Below are positions 1 through 8,556 of a stretch of DNA of 64,000 nt, piece by piece (position 1 is the first letter of the stretch; the number at the start of each line of letters is the position of its first letter). The stretch lies in contig JBBCIY010000005.1 of the NCBI GenBank assembly GCA_037189645.1, positions 248,001-312,000 on the forward strand. Direction: 5' to 3'. The position numbers and the translations under genes are program-made. The notes below the pieces were generated by a model that searched no databases, was not told the origin of the DNA, and worked only from the letters and a program-made list of their open reading frames with translations. The DNA is from Taishania sp037189645. GTDB taxonomy: Bacteria > Bacteroidota > Bacteroidia > Flavobacteriales_D > Crocinitomicaceae.

Positions 1-1045
1 GGGAAACGAAGAAGATCCCTTCCACCAGGTTCTTTGTCACCGTTCCGACGGTTGCATCAACCAGCTCGGTGCGGTCAATGAACGGTTCGATCTTCACATC
101 GCTCGGCAGGATGCTCTCATTCAGCTCGGCGATCTTTTCCTTCAGCCGGGGAATGACATCGCCCGGATTTTCCCCCCTTAACATCATCACGATCCCTTGC
201 AGCAGGTCGTCATCATTCTGGAATCCAACCTGTCCAAGCCGTGGTTTCGCCGCGATCCGCACCTCCGCCACATGCTTCACCAGGATCGGTGTAGTTCCCT
301 TTACTTCGATCAGGATGTTCTCAATGTCTTCGATCTTGTCCAGCAATCCGACACCACGGACCACATACGCCTGGCTCCCTTTCTCGATCACATCACCGCC
401 GACATTGATATTGCTTTTTGAAACAGCCTCAAAGACCTCCAGCGGTGACAGGTCATAATTCGCCAGCTCCGTCGGATTGATCTTGATCTCGTAGATCTTT
501 TCCTCACCCCCAAAGCTCACCACATCCGCAACGCCAGGCACAGCGACCAGCTCCCGCTCGATCACCCAGTCGTGGATCGCCGTCAGTTCCTTGATCGGCC
601 GGTCGCTCTTGATAACGTAACGGAAAATTTCTCCCGTTGCTCCATACGGCGGCTCGATCGCCGCATCGGCCCCTGCCGGCAGGTCAACGCTTTGCAACCG
701 GTTGGACGCATATTGCTGCGCGTAAAAGTCCTCCACATCATCATCGAAGATCACCGTTACAACGGACAGACCAAACAACGAGATCGAACGCACCTGCGAC
801 TTCTTCGGGATGGTATTCATTTTTTTCATGATCGGAAGCGTCACGAATTTCTCGACCTCTTCGGCACTTCTTCCGGGCCATTGCGTGATGATCCGCGCCC
901 GCGTGTTCGTTACATCCGGGAATGCTTCAATGGGTGTATGGATATAGCTCACTATACCCGCCACTACCAATAAAGCGGTCAGGAAAAATACGATGATCGT
1001 GTTCTTTAGTGAAAAAGCAACTACCGACTGGATGAATTTTTGCAT
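1..1045 (-). CDS. CusA/CzcA-family heavy-metal efflux RND transporter, N-terminal part (cut by window edge)
   Basis: Inner-membrane proton-driven pump of a tripartite metal export system. The visible 348 codons start at an ATG (1043-1045) and remain open to the left edge, so the rest of a roughly 1000-1400-residue protein lies outside. The N-terminus MQKFIQSVVAFSLKN leads into a first membrane helix (about residues 13-33). It is followed by the family-typical PIEAFPDVTN, TQWPGRSAEEVEKFVTLPI and PPYGATGEIFRY stretches of the periplasmic porter domain. The gene lies 11 bases after the membrane fusion protein gene and two genes after a TolC-like gene, so it is the last visible gene of a CBA-type operon. 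The CzcA/CusA subfamily is clear; the metal (Co/Zn/Cd or Cu/Ag) cannot be decided because the transmembrane metal-relay residues lie beyond the window. Confidence 0.93.
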   Translation of the reverse strand, partial: MQKFIQSVVAFSLKNTIIVFFLTALLVVAGIVSYIHTPIEAFPDVTNTRARIITQWPGRSAEEVEKFVTLPIMKKMNTIPKKSQVRSISLFGLSVVTVIFDDDVEDFYAQQYASNRLQSVDLPAGADAAIEPPYGATGEIFRYVIKSDRPIKELTAIHDWVIERELVAVPGVADVVSFGGEEKIYEIKINPTELANYDLSPLEVFEAVSKSNINVGGDVIEKGSQAYVVRGVGLLDKIEDIENILIEVKGTTPILVKHVAEVRIAAKPRLGQVGFQNDDDLLQGIVMMLRGENPGDVIPRLKEKIAELNESILPSDVKIEPFIDRTELVDATVGTVTKNLVEGIFFVS

Positions 1046-1056
1046 AACTGTTTTTT

Positions 1057-2139
1057 CTATCTGATTTCTTCAAATACCAGCAGCTGGTTTTTGGAAATAA
1101 CCGGTTCCTTATCGTTCAATCCTTCCGAAACAAACGTTTTATGGCTGTTTTGGGCCAGGATCACTACTTTTCTGACCTCTACGTGGCAATCGTCTTTGTA
1201 CACCAGTACATAATCCTGGTTGTCGGAAAAGATGAGCGCCGAGGTAGGAATGCTGACAGCCCTGCTCCGGGATTCCTTTAACGCATGGATGTCTACCAAC
1301 ATCCCCGGCTTGAGCTTCAGGTCTTTATTATCCAGTACAATCCGTGCCTTCAGGACCTTCGCCTCTTCATCCAGGACCTGGGAAACGACCGAAATCTTAC
1401 CGTCAAACACTTCTTCACCGTAAGACAGGGTAGTCATTGTCACTTTCATTCCTTCGTGGATGTTCTTCACATTCCCCGCATATACATTCGCCATTACCCA
1501 CACATCGTTCAAATCGGAGATGGTGAATAAGGTTTCGCCGTCCGGGGTAACGGACATCCCCGGAGTGACGTTCTTTGCCGTGATAAATCCCGAGGTGGCA
1601 GCCTTTACCTGGAATACGCCTTTTTCAGGGCTTGCCTGGTACAATGAAAGGTCACTGCTGATTTTCAATTCATTCGCTTTGAGTACATTCAGCTCACTTT
1701 GAGCCGAGAGAAGCTCCTTTTCGGACGATATTCCCTCTTCATACATGGACTGAACGGATTTTAAATTGCGCTCCGCTACCTTGATCTGTGATTTCAAAGC
1801 GCTGTATTCCGCCTGCAAAGCACTCAGCTCAGCGCTTCTCAGTTCGATCAGCACCTGCCCCTTCCGTACGTGGTCTCCCAGGGAGAAATGTGTATTTACC
1901 ACGACACCGCTCACCAGGCTCACAAAACTGACCACTTTGTCAGGATTGGCCTCAACGCTCCCCGTCAGGTGAATGGTCTCGGAAACCTGGTCTTCCGCTG
2001 CTTCCGTAAAAGCGATCTTCTTCCTGAAATTTTCATCCAGGCAGAACCGCTCTTCTTTTTCCCTTCCGTTCTCAGGCGATTCTCCGCCACATGAAGCAAA
2101 TACTCCAAGCAACAACACATATAAACCGATGTTCTTCAT
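1057..2139 (-). CDS. Efflux RND transporter periplasmic adaptor subunit (CzcB/CusB-like lipoprotein)
   Basis: Membrane fusion protein that joins the RND pump to the outer-membrane channel. The 360 residues begin with a lipoprotein signal (MKNIGLYVLLLGVFASCGG, lipobox FASC). Next comes the usual adaptor order: a beta/lipoyl half-motif (VVSFVSLVSGVVVNTHFSLGD), a helical hairpin of about residues 110-150 (QAEYSALKSQIKVAERNLKS), the second lipoyl half (VKAATSGFITAKNVTPGMSV), a beta-barrel, and a membrane-proximal domain. It lies between the TolC-like gene (54-base gap) and the pump gene. No His-rich or Cys-rich metal-binding extension is visible. Family assignment is secure; metal specificity is not. 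Confidence 0.92.
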   Translation of the reverse strand: MKNIGLYVLLLGVFASCGGESPENGREKEERFCLDENFRKKIAFTEAAEDQVSETIHLTGSVEANPDKVVSFVSLVSGVVVNTHFSLGDHVRKGQVLIELRSAELSALQAEYSALKSQIKVAERNLKSVQSMYEEGISSEKELLSAQSELNVLKANELKISSDLSLYQASPEKGVFQVKAATSGFITAKNVTPGMSVTPDGETLFTISDLNDVWVMANVYAGNVKNIHEGMKVTMTTLSYGEEVFDGKISVVSQVLDEEAKVLKARIVLDNKDLKLKPGMLVDIHALKESRSRAVSIPTSALIFSDNQDYVLVYKDDCHVEVRKVVILAQNSHKTFVSEGLNDKEPVISKNQLLVFEEIR

Positions 2140-2193
2140 ACCTTTTTTATTGTTTAAAACGCTTTTTCTTTTCTCTTTTTAAAGGCTGGAAAA

Positions 2194-3474
2194 CTACTCC
2201 AGCACTTCTGTTCCCACTGCATAATTCAGCTCCTCCAGCTTCTGAAACACGCTTTTCTCCGCTTCCAGGATAATCTTTTTATTCTCCAGGTAAGCATCCA
2301 TAAAATCAATGAATTCGATCATACTGATGTTCCTGTTCTGGAAATTTGCCGTGTAATGCCCGAGCAAATCATCCAGGGTTTGTTCGTAGCCCGGGTCGAT
2401 GCCAGTGAGAAAATCAGTGGCAAGCAGCAGGTTCTGGTACGCCGCAACCACTTCATTTTCGACACTCAACTGTACATATTCGTTTTCCAGCTTCGCAATT
2501 TCCATCCCTGCCTCCGCATACCTGACAGCTCCCTGGTTGCGGTTGAAAAGCGGCAGATCCATTGTAAATCCAAAGCCAATGAAATCCAGCATGGTATTAC
2601 CGTTTCTGTCATACATCGCTTTTAAGGAAAAATCAGGAACACGCTGCGCACGCTCATATGCGTACAACTTGCTGTAATAATCTTTTTCAAGCACCGACAA
2701 TTTCAGGTCCTGGCGGTTTTCCCTCGCTTTTTCGATCAATCCGGCAGCCGTCAGCCCGGAATAATCGCGGGGTGCTGCCCGGTCTTCCGCAATGACCAGC
2801 GTTGTAACAGGATTCATCCGCATCAGTGATTTCAACTCACGCTGAACGGCATTCTTTTCATTTTTAAGGTTGTTCAGCTCACCCGTCAGCTCCAGCTCCA
2901 GCGCTTTCAGGCGCACATATTCTCCTTTTGAGATATTTCCCTGCTTCAATTGATTCTGAAACGCGGCTGTCAGTACGGAAACAGAAGTCAATTGTTCGCT
3001 GTATGCCGATTCTACTCCCTGCATGTACTGCAATTCGGCTATCAGGCTGCGGAATTCCGTTTTCAGGTTGCGCAGCAACTCCTCAAAATAAACACCAGCC
3101 TTGTCCACTCCGACTTGCTCCAGCGCGATCAGCTTCTTGCGCTTACCCGCTGTTAAGATCAACTGCTCGATCTCCATCCCGAATTGCTGGTTCCTTCCGA
3201 AATTGCCCCAAAGCGGCGGCACAACTTCCTGCCCCTGTGTCTGGTGGCTGGTCGCCCAGAAATTCACCTGGTCCAGCGTAAAGCTCGGATTGGGCCATAG
3301 CTTCGCCTGCTGTACAAGCGCTTCGGACTGGGATAGCTTCAGTTTTTCCGCAATCAGCAATAAATTCTCTTTCAGGAAAATACTTTCGCATTCTTCACGG
3401 CTCAGCGACAGGGTATCCTGAGCCTTCAGGAATGAACCAAGCAGTATACATGTCAAAACCAATAGTTGTCTCAT
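2194..3474 (-). CDS. TolC-family outer membrane efflux protein (CzcC/CusC-like)
   Basis: Outer-membrane channel of the metal efflux system and first gene of the operon. The reading frame can extend 10 codons upstream, but the ATG at 3472-3474 begins a proper signal peptide (MRQLLVLTCILLGSFLKAQ), so I chose it; the product is 426 residues. The mature protein shows the duplicated long-helix pattern of the OEP fold: WPNPSFTLDQVNF near the N-terminus, long Glu/Leu/Lys-rich helices, and a second copy around VPDFSLKAMYDRNGN. A near-consensus -7 box (GACTTTTG on the minus strand, around 3498) lies upstream and could drive the operon. Confident on family. Confidence 0.9.
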   Translation of the reverse strand: MRQLLVLTCILLGSFLKAQDTLSLSREECESIFLKENLLLIAEKLKLSQSEALVQQAKLWPNPSFTLDQVNFWATSHQTQGQEVVPPLWGNFGRNQQFGMEIEQLILTAGKRKKLIALEQVGVDKAGVYFEELLRNLKTEFRSLIAELQYMQGVESAYSEQLTSVSVLTAAFQNQLKQGNISKGEYVRLKALELELTGELNNLKNEKNAVQRELKSLMRMNPVTTLVIAEDRAAPRDYSGLTAAGLIEKARENRQDLKLSVLEKDYYSKLYAYERAQRVPDFSLKAMYDRNGNTMLDFIGFGFTMDLPLFNRNQGAVRYAEAGMEIAKLENEYVQLSVENEVVAAYQNLLLATDFLTGIDPGYEQTLDDLLGHYTANFQNRNISMIEFIDFMDAYLENKKIILEAEKSVFQKLEELNYAVGTEVLE

Positions 3475-3690
3475 CTGATAAAATTCAAGTGGTACAAAAG
3501 TCACCTGAACGACCTTAAAAAAGGCTTAAAGTGAATAAAATTTGGCTTAAGGAAGGGGAATGCGCATACACGGATCTGTGTACGAACGACAGCAAATCAA
3601 ATTATTGGTTGTTTGATTTCACTATAAATGAATCGACCGGCTTTGATAAGACACAATTAATTCATACATTAGCACTACTAATCATTCAAC

Positions 3691-4116
3691 ATGAAGCGCA
3701 TCATCTTTTTTTACTCACTCATGCTGTCTTTCCCTTTCTGCAGCTATGGAAGCACAGGCAGCCACCAGTTCAAAACCGCTTTGCCTGAGAGCGTTTTCCG
3801 GGACACCGTCATTGAAACAGTTACCAACTACAAAAATGGTACTGTTCAGCTCAGAACAATGTCCTTTATCGATCAGGCAGGGATCAACTATAAAGTGGTC
3901 AGGGAGGGCTACCGTAAAAACGGTTCAAAGAGATATATCTCCATACTGGATAGTGGCGTTCTTCTGCTTTATCAGGCAAGGTATGATAAAAACGACCAGC
4001 TGATCGTTGAAAAAACATACTACTATAATTTCAGAAATACATTGATTCAGATTGAAACAAAAAGAGACGGAATCAGCACATTCCAGACCTTTGATACAGA
4101 TATTTACGGCGATTGA
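3691..4116 (+). CDS. Hypothetical secreted protein
   Basis: I do not recognise this 141-residue protein. It has a clear signal peptide (MKRIIFFYSLMLSFPFCSYGS) and a mature domain of about 120 residues rich in alternating beta-type segments (YKNGTVQLRTMSFID, ISILDSGVLLLYQARYD), loosely like short MORN/YwqK-type strand repeats. A near-consensus -7 box (TACATTAG, 3665-3672) lies upstream. It stands alone between the divergent metal-efflux operon and the dehydrogenase gene. Export is well supported; no function can be given. Confidence 0.7.
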   Translation: MKRIIFFYSLMLSFPFCSYGSTGSHQFKTALPESVFRDTVIETVTNYKNGTVQLRTMSFIDQAGINYKVVREGYRKNGSKRYISILDSGVLLLYQARYDKNDQLIVEKTYYYNFRNTLIQIETKRDGISTFQTFDTDIYGD

Positions 4117-4205
4117 TGCTTTTTCATATTAAATTCCTATTAAAAAACTGCTTTTCAGATGCCCGTATGTGCTTTTTATGTAGGTTCGTATCGTATTGAA
4201 AAAAG

Positions 4206-5171
4206 ATGAAAGCCGTTATCCATAAAAAATACGGACCACCCGAAGTCGCGCAGGTAACGGAGGTTCCCAGGCCGCAGCCAAAGGCGAACGAAATCCTGGT
4301 AAAAATCCACGCATCTACGGTCAACCGTACCGATTCGGGATTCCGAAGCGCGGAATATTTTGTTTCACGCTTCTGGAGCGGGTTGTTCCGACCGAAACAC
4401 CAGGTACTGGGATGTGAATTCGCAGGAATTGTTGAAGCGACAGGCAGTGAAACGACCATTTTCAAGGCCGGGGACAAGGTTTTCGGATACAATGACAAAA
4501 CCTTTGGCGGTCATGCGGAATACATCACCGTTTCGGAAAATGATGCGGTGGCAACGATCCCCGGAAACTTCACCTTTGAAGAAGCGGCCGCCCTGACGGA
4601 AGGCGCTCATTATGCCTTGTGCAACATCCGGGCTTCCAAAATCCGGGCGGGACAGCATGCGTTGGTATATGGAGCGACAGGAGCGATCGGCTCGGCCGCC
4701 GTTCAGCTGCTGAAGCATTCAGGTGTGCACGTTACGGCAGTCTGCAACACGAAAAACGTTGAGCTGGTAAAGTCATTGGGAGCAGATATTGTCATTGATT
4801 ACCAGACAGAAGATTTCACCAGGACCCGGCAAAAATTTGAGTTCGTGTTCGACGCCGTAGGAAAGAGCTCATTCGGACAGTGTAAGCCATTGATGACGAA
4901 AAAAGGAATCTATGTTTCAACGGAGCTGGGAAAAAACGGGGAAAACATCTATCTGGCGCTTTTCACGCCTTTATCCGGCGGGAAACGGGTCATTTTTCCC
5001 ATCCCGGTCATGAACAAAGAAATAATCGGCTTTTTAAGAGAACGGGCACAAAACGGGGATTTCAGACCGGTCATCGACAGGACGTACCGCCTGGAAGAGA
5101 TCGTTGACGCCTACAAATATGTTGAAACCGGGCAAAAAACAGGAAATGTGATCCTGAAGATCATTGAATGA
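4206..5171 (+). CDS. NAD(P)-dependent alcohol dehydrogenase / quinone oxidoreductase-like protein (MDR superfamily)
   Basis: A 321-residue medium-chain dehydrogenase/reductase without the catalytic-zinc Cys/His set, so closest to the quinone-oxidoreductase branch. An N-terminal GroES-like domain (GPPEVAQVTEVPRPQPK, then HQVLGCEFAGIVEATG) is followed by a Rossmann domain with the nucleotide-binding motif VYGATGAIGSAAVQ (about residues 157-170). A typical C-terminal tail (YRLEEIVDAYKYVETGQKTG) ends the protein. It probably reduces a quinone or enal with NADPH; the substrate is unknown. A variant -7 box TAGGTTCG (4181-4188) precedes it. Its stop codon abuts the convergent xseB stop codon with no spacer. 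Confidence 0.85.
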   Translation: MKAVIHKKYGPPEVAQVTEVPRPQPKANEILVKIHASTVNRTDSGFRSAEYFVSRFWSGLFRPKHQVLGCEFAGIVEATGSETTIFKAGDKVFGYNDKTFGGHAEYITVSENDAVATIPGNFTFEEAAALTEGAHYALCNIRASKIRAGQHALVYGATGAIGSAAVQLLKHSGVHVTAVCNTKNVELVKSLGADIVIDYQTEDFTRTRQKFEFVFDAVGKSSFGQCKPLMTKKGIYVSTELGKNGENIYLALFTPLSGGKRVIFPIPVMNKEIIGFLRERAQNGDFRPVIDRTYRLEEIVDAYKYVETGQKTGNVILKIIE

Positions 5172-5369
5172 TCACCCCTCCAGTTCTTTCAGTATCTGGT
5201 TTACATCCTCCTCGGTGGTCACCAGCTTCTTTTTGCAGATCTTGATCAGCTCGGAAGCCCGCTTTATTTTCAGCGATAATTCATCCACCGATATCTCCCC
5301 GTCCTCCAGGTCGGAGACAATTTGCTGCAGCTCATCAAAAGCTGCTGTATAGTTTAATTCCTTACTCAT
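5172..5369 (-). CDS. xseB: Exodeoxyribonuclease VII small subunit
   Basis: Small subunit of exonuclease VII, which degrades single-stranded DNA to oligonucleotides. The 65 residues match the family in length and pattern: LNYTAAFDELQQIVSDLEDG followed by SVDELSLKIKRASELIKICK, a two-helix hairpin. It lies 19 bases downstream of xseA on the same strand, the usual operon pair. Its stop codon lies directly against the stop of the convergent dehydrogenase gene (the two stops form TGATCA), so no terminator fits between them. Confidence 0.92.
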   Translation of the reverse strand: MSKELNYTAAFDELQQIVSDLEDGEISVDELSLKIKRASELIKICKKKLVTTEEDVNQILKELEG

Positions 5370-5388
5370 TGTAAAATTTGTTCTAAAG

Positions 5389-6780
5389 TTAATCGTTATT
5401 CGTGGTTTTCACCTCATCCACCGTTGCCGAAATCCGGTAATCGTAGGTAGTGATCTCCAGGTGTTCCCCTTTTCCGGGAGCAACGGAGCCGTTAACTGTT
5501 TTTCCACCGATCCGCACAATGCTGTATCCACGTTTCAACACATTTTTAGGGTCAAGCAGCTGGATCTGCCGCTCCACCTGACTGATTTCCTCGTTCTTCT
5601 TCTGGACGATCCTCAATGAATTCTGCTTCAGAAACAGCTCGGCATCATGGAGATAAAGCGCCTTTTCAGTATGAAAACGCTTTGCAAAAGCCGCCAAATT
5701 CTTTTGCAGGAATCCCAGCCGTTCGTGCTGCCGCTGGATGGATAATTCACTCCTGGAATTCAGCTTCCTGCTCAACACCTGCCATTTATTGTGATGGGTC
5801 AGTAAGCTGTTCTGAACGTTTCCCTTCAGCTGTTTGACCGTCTGGGAAAAAGCCGTATCGGTACGCTCCAGGATCGTCCGTGAAGACCGCCTGATCTGCT
5901 CAGCCGCCCGCTCAACCGGAACACTGAATTCATGAACTACCTGCAGCAAATATTCCCCGAGCTCGGTCGGCGTAATGGCGTTCCTGTAAGCCACCATTTC
6001 CGCTACCGTCAGGTTCGTTGAGTGGCCGATCCCGGTCAGAACGGGAAGGGAGCATTCAGCGATCGCTTTGCACAGCCCGTAATTATTGTAACACGACAAT
6101 CCCACTTCTCCCCCGCCACCACGGACAATAACGACGATATCAAAATGATGCCGGACCCGTTCGATCGCGTTCAACTGCTTCCGGATGGAATCAATCGCTG
6201 CGTCTCCCTGTAAATAGGCAAAGAACAGGTGGGTAAAAAAAGCGTACCCGAACTGATTCTGGTTCAGCACCTTCATAAAATCCGACAGCCCCTTGCTCGT
6301 ATCGGCAGAAATAACAGCGATCCGCTGAGGAAGTAACGGAAATTCCAGCTGCTGGTTCTTGTTGATCAGTCCCTCTTTCTGCAGGCGCAGCAGTGTTTCC
6401 TGGCGTTCACGCTGCAGCTCTCCCAATGTATAGCTGGGATCAATATCGAGGATCTGCAGGCTGATGCCGTATATCTCCGAAAAAGAGACCTTTACCTGTA
6501 GCAATAAGGTCGTACCTTCCTTCATCGGTTCTTTCAGGACTGTCATAAACTGCCGGTTGATCCGCTGAAGGTTATGGTTCCAGATAGCACCGTTGACCTG
6601 GGCCACGATCTTCCCGTCCTCTTTCTGTACCAGCTCGGGAAACGCATGCCCGCTGGGATACAGGTTCAATTTATGCATCTCTGCCTTTACCCAGTAATGA
6701 CTTTGATAGCGTTCTTCGATTGTTTTCCGGATGGAAGACACGACTTGCCTGAGTGAAAAAACCTGCCGCTGCTCGTTCAT
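5389..6780 (-). CDS. xseA: Exodeoxyribonuclease VII large subunit
   Basis: Catalytic subunit of exonuclease VII. The 463 residues show an N-terminal OB-fold (FSLRQVVSSIRKTIEE, HYWVKAEMHKLNLY) and the ExoVII core with IAVISADTSKGLSDFM and IVVIRGGGGEVGLSCYN. The motif LTGIGHSTNLTVAEMVA follows, then a long coiled-coil C-terminal region. Family members commonly have TGIGHETD here; the Ser in place of Glu looks like a Bacteroidota variant, not a lesion. The ATG at 6778-6780 is the only sensible start. It is co-directional with xseB and divergent from a small secreted protein gene. Confidence 0.93.
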   Translation of the reverse strand: MNEQRQVFSLRQVVSSIRKTIEERYQSHYWVKAEMHKLNLYPSGHAFPELVQKEDGKIVAQVNGAIWNHNLQRINRQFMTVLKEPMKEGTTLLLQVKVSFSEIYGISLQILDIDPSYTLGELQRERQETLLRLQKEGLINKNQQLEFPLLPQRIAVISADTSKGLSDFMKVLNQNQFGYAFFTHLFFAYLQGDAAIDSIRKQLNAIERVRHHFDIVVIVRGGGGEVGLSCYNNYGLCKAIAECSLPVLTGIGHSTNLTVAEMVAYRNAITPTELGEYLLQVVHEFSVPVERAAEQIRRSSRTILERTDTAFSQTVKQLKGNVQNSLLTHHNKWQVLSRKLNSRSELSIQRQHERLGFLQKNLAAFAKRFHTEKALYLHDAELFLKQNSLRIVQKKNEEISQVERQIQLLDPKNVLKRGYSIVRIGGKTVNGSVAPGKGEHLEITTYDYRISATVDEVKTTNND

Positions 6781-6854
6781 AAGCTGAAATTAATCATTTT
6801 TCTTTTCATTACAATCGTGAATATGTGTAAATTCGGATTTTAAATACTTGTTTT

Positions 6855-7145
6855 ATGAAAATATGCCGCTTACTCGTGTTTCCCTTATTCGTACTGGTTT
6901 TTTCAACCGGTTTTTCACAGGATGCCAAAAAGATCACCGGTATTCTGAATGAATGCAAATGTAAAGAGATCGTAATGATCACCCGGGGCGTCGAAAAAAC
7001 GTACACCGCAACCTGGCTGGAAGGAATTGAAGAAGAAGATGAATTCATTGTCTTTTCAAAAGGGGAAAACAAGCACCGGTGGAATACAAAGCAGATCACA
7101 TTTATTGAAAAAGGGAACGGGTTTATCCGAATTTACCTGAACTAA
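6855..7145 (+). CDS. Small hypothetical secreted protein
   Basis: A 96-residue protein with an N-terminal signal peptide (MKICRLLVFPLFVLVFSTGFSQ) and a short mature domain containing a Cys pair (NECKCKEIVMITRG). I do not recognise a family. A variant -7 box TAAATTCG (6838-6845) lies 9 bases before the ATG. The next gene starts 3 bases after its stop, so the two are probably co-transcribed. Reality of the gene is supported by the signal peptide and the tight spacing. Confidence 0.65.
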   Translation: MKICRLLVFPLFVLVFSTGFSQDAKKITGILNECKCKEIVMITRGVEKTYTATWLEGIEEEDEFIVFSKGENKHRWNTKQITFIEKGNGFIRIYLN

Positions 7146-7148
7146 TCA

Positions 7149-7853
7149 ATGCGCATCATGCCGAAAAGCCATATTTCCAATAGTGAAATTCCCATTGCCG
7201 AATCCGTAAAGGGAAGGGATATAAGAAGAAGCATCGCGGAGCTGATCAAAACCGAACACCCGGATTTTAATGATGACAGTATCATTTCCATTAACGAGCT
7301 GAACAAGTACAGGAGGCTGTATCTCACAACGCTTGTGGAGCAGGAAAAAGGAGAACTGGCGTCCATTGACATGGATGTATTGAAGGCAATCAACAGCAAT
7401 TCGATCTTAAGCGAGAACATCGAACCTGAGATCGCCTCAAAGCTGACGCTCGGTGACCGCCTGTCCGATAAAATAGCTGAGTTCGGAGGAAGCTGGACCT
7501 TCATTATCTTCTTTTTTCTCTTCCTGGCTACCTGGATGGCAATCAATGTGTGGATACTGGTCAGTCAGCCGTTCGACCCCTACCCGTTTATCCTGCTCAA
7601 CCTGATCCTGTCATGTGTCGCAGCGATACAGGCACCGATCATCATGATGAGCCAGAACAGGCAGGAAAAAAAAGACCGGCAGCGTGCAGAGCAGGATTAT
7701 AAGGTCAATTTAAAGGCAGAGCTGGAAATACAGCTGCTCAATGAAAAGATCGACCACCTGCTCATTCAGCAAAACAGCAAATTGCTGGAGATCCAGGAAG
7801 TACAGATCGATTACCTGGAAGATCTGATCAAGAAGATCAGCAGCTTAAAGTAA
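7149..7853 (+). CDS. DUF1003 domain-containing membrane protein
   Basis: A 234-residue membrane protein. After a mostly helical cytoplasmic N-terminus come the DUF1003 hallmarks: LGDRLSDKIAEFGGSWTFI, a first membrane helix (about residues 117-137), a loop with QPFDPYPFILLNLILS, and a second helix ending in IQAPIIMMSQNRQ. A long charged coiled-coil follows (EKKDRQRAEQDYKVNLKAEL to the C-terminus). The biochemical role of the family is not established. ATG starts at 7149 and 7158 are both possible; I kept the longer. It follows the small secreted protein by 3 bases and precedes the GreA-like gene by 25, suggesting one transcript. Confidence 0.85.
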   Translation: MRIMPKSHISNSEIPIAESVKGRDIRRSIAELIKTEHPDFNDDSIISINELNKYRRLYLTTLVEQEKGELASIDMDVLKAINSNSILSENIEPEIASKLTLGDRLSDKIAEFGGSWTFIIFFFLFLATWMAINVWILVSQPFDPYPFILLNLILSCVAAIQAPIIMMSQNRQEKKDRQRAEQDYKVNLKAELEIQLLNEKIDHLLIQQNSKLLEIQEVQIDYLEDLIKKISSLK

Positions 7854-7878
7854 ACAGATAAAACACCATTCAGCAGTC

Positions 7879-8334
7879 ATGATCTCCAGAAAGGAATTCA
7901 TCCAGCACCTCGAAGACCACCTTTCGGGTAAAATCCAGGTTCTCCAGGCAGAAATAGAGCAGCTTCGCACCGATATTTCCTCCGATTCCAAAAGCACGGC
8001 CGGGGATAAGCACGAAACCTCCCGTGCAATGGCCCAGCTGGAAATGGAAAAGCTGGGAAGCCAGATCCAGGATTACCAAAAGCAGGCACGTTGGATCAGG
8101 CAATTAGGCCTGACAGAGAACGAGAACACAGGTGCGGCTGCAATCGGATCGCTCATTCAGCTGGAAAACGGCTGGTATTTTCTCGGACCTGGGTTGGGAA
8201 AAATTGTGTTTAAGGATCGTCCCGTCTTTTGTATTTCGGCGCAATCCCCCCTGGGGCAGCAACTGCTCAATAAAAAAACCGGGCAGGAAATCAACCTGCC
8301 CAATCTGAACTTAAAAATCATACATATCACTTAA
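7879..8334 (+). CDS. GreA/GreB-like protein (transcription elongation factor C-terminal-like domain)
   Basis: The 151 residues resemble a divergent Gre factor. The N-terminal half is a charged helical hairpin (EDHLSGKIQVLQAEIEQL, then SSDSKSTAGDKHETSRAMAQ). The C-terminal half is a beta domain with IGSLIQLENGWYF and the Gre-like ending ISAQSPLGQQLLNKKTGQEI. Bacteroidota homologues of this size are often mislabelled 3-oxoacyl-ACP synthase; nothing here supports that. The acidic tip residues typical of GreA are not obvious, so RNA-cleavage activity cannot be assumed. A hairpin overlaps its stop codon. Confidence 0.65.
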   Translation: MISRKEFIQHLEDHLSGKIQVLQAEIEQLRTDISSDSKSTAGDKHETSRAMAQLEMEKLGSQIQDYQKQARWIRQLGLTENENTGAAAIGSLIQLENGWYFLGPGLGKIVFKDRPVFCISAQSPLGQQLLNKKTGQEINLPNLNLKIIHIT

Positions 8335-8348
8335 CAAGTTAAGGTGAT
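8326..8348 (+). other. Inverted repeat over the stop of the GreA-like gene
   Basis: The left arm ATCACTTAA and right arm TTAAGGTGAT pair over nine or ten positions with one bulged G around a small loop. The TAA stop (8332-8334) lies inside it. There is no T tract after it, so it may be a weak terminator or a 3'-end stabilising hairpin. The rest of the 222-base gap before clpB is AT-rich, with no further gene and no exact TAnnTTTG box. Confidence 0.35.
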
Positions 8349-8556
8349 TACAAGTAATTTACAGGTAAATATACCCTTCCGGATCATTTATTCAAAATCA
8401 ATTTTTTGTCGTTTTAAACAAGTCTAACGCACCTGTCATATGTCAAAAAGTCACTAAAATCCATAAAAAGCCTTACTTAAACAAGACATTTTTTCCGGTT
8501 TCCGGCTTTTTTTTCTCATGGTTTGAAATTTGACGAACAATAAGAAAATTAAAATT

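Noticed and set aside
3531..3788. 85-codon plus-strand frame between the efflux operon and the hypothetical secreted protein
   Set aside because: It overlaps the signal-peptide-bearing gene at 3691 in another frame and shows no coding character.
8335..8556. Heat-shock operator (CIRCE-like or sigma-32-type) before clpB
   Set aside because: No inverted repeat of the CIRCE type and no recognisable sigma-32 promoter was found; this phylum usually lacks both.
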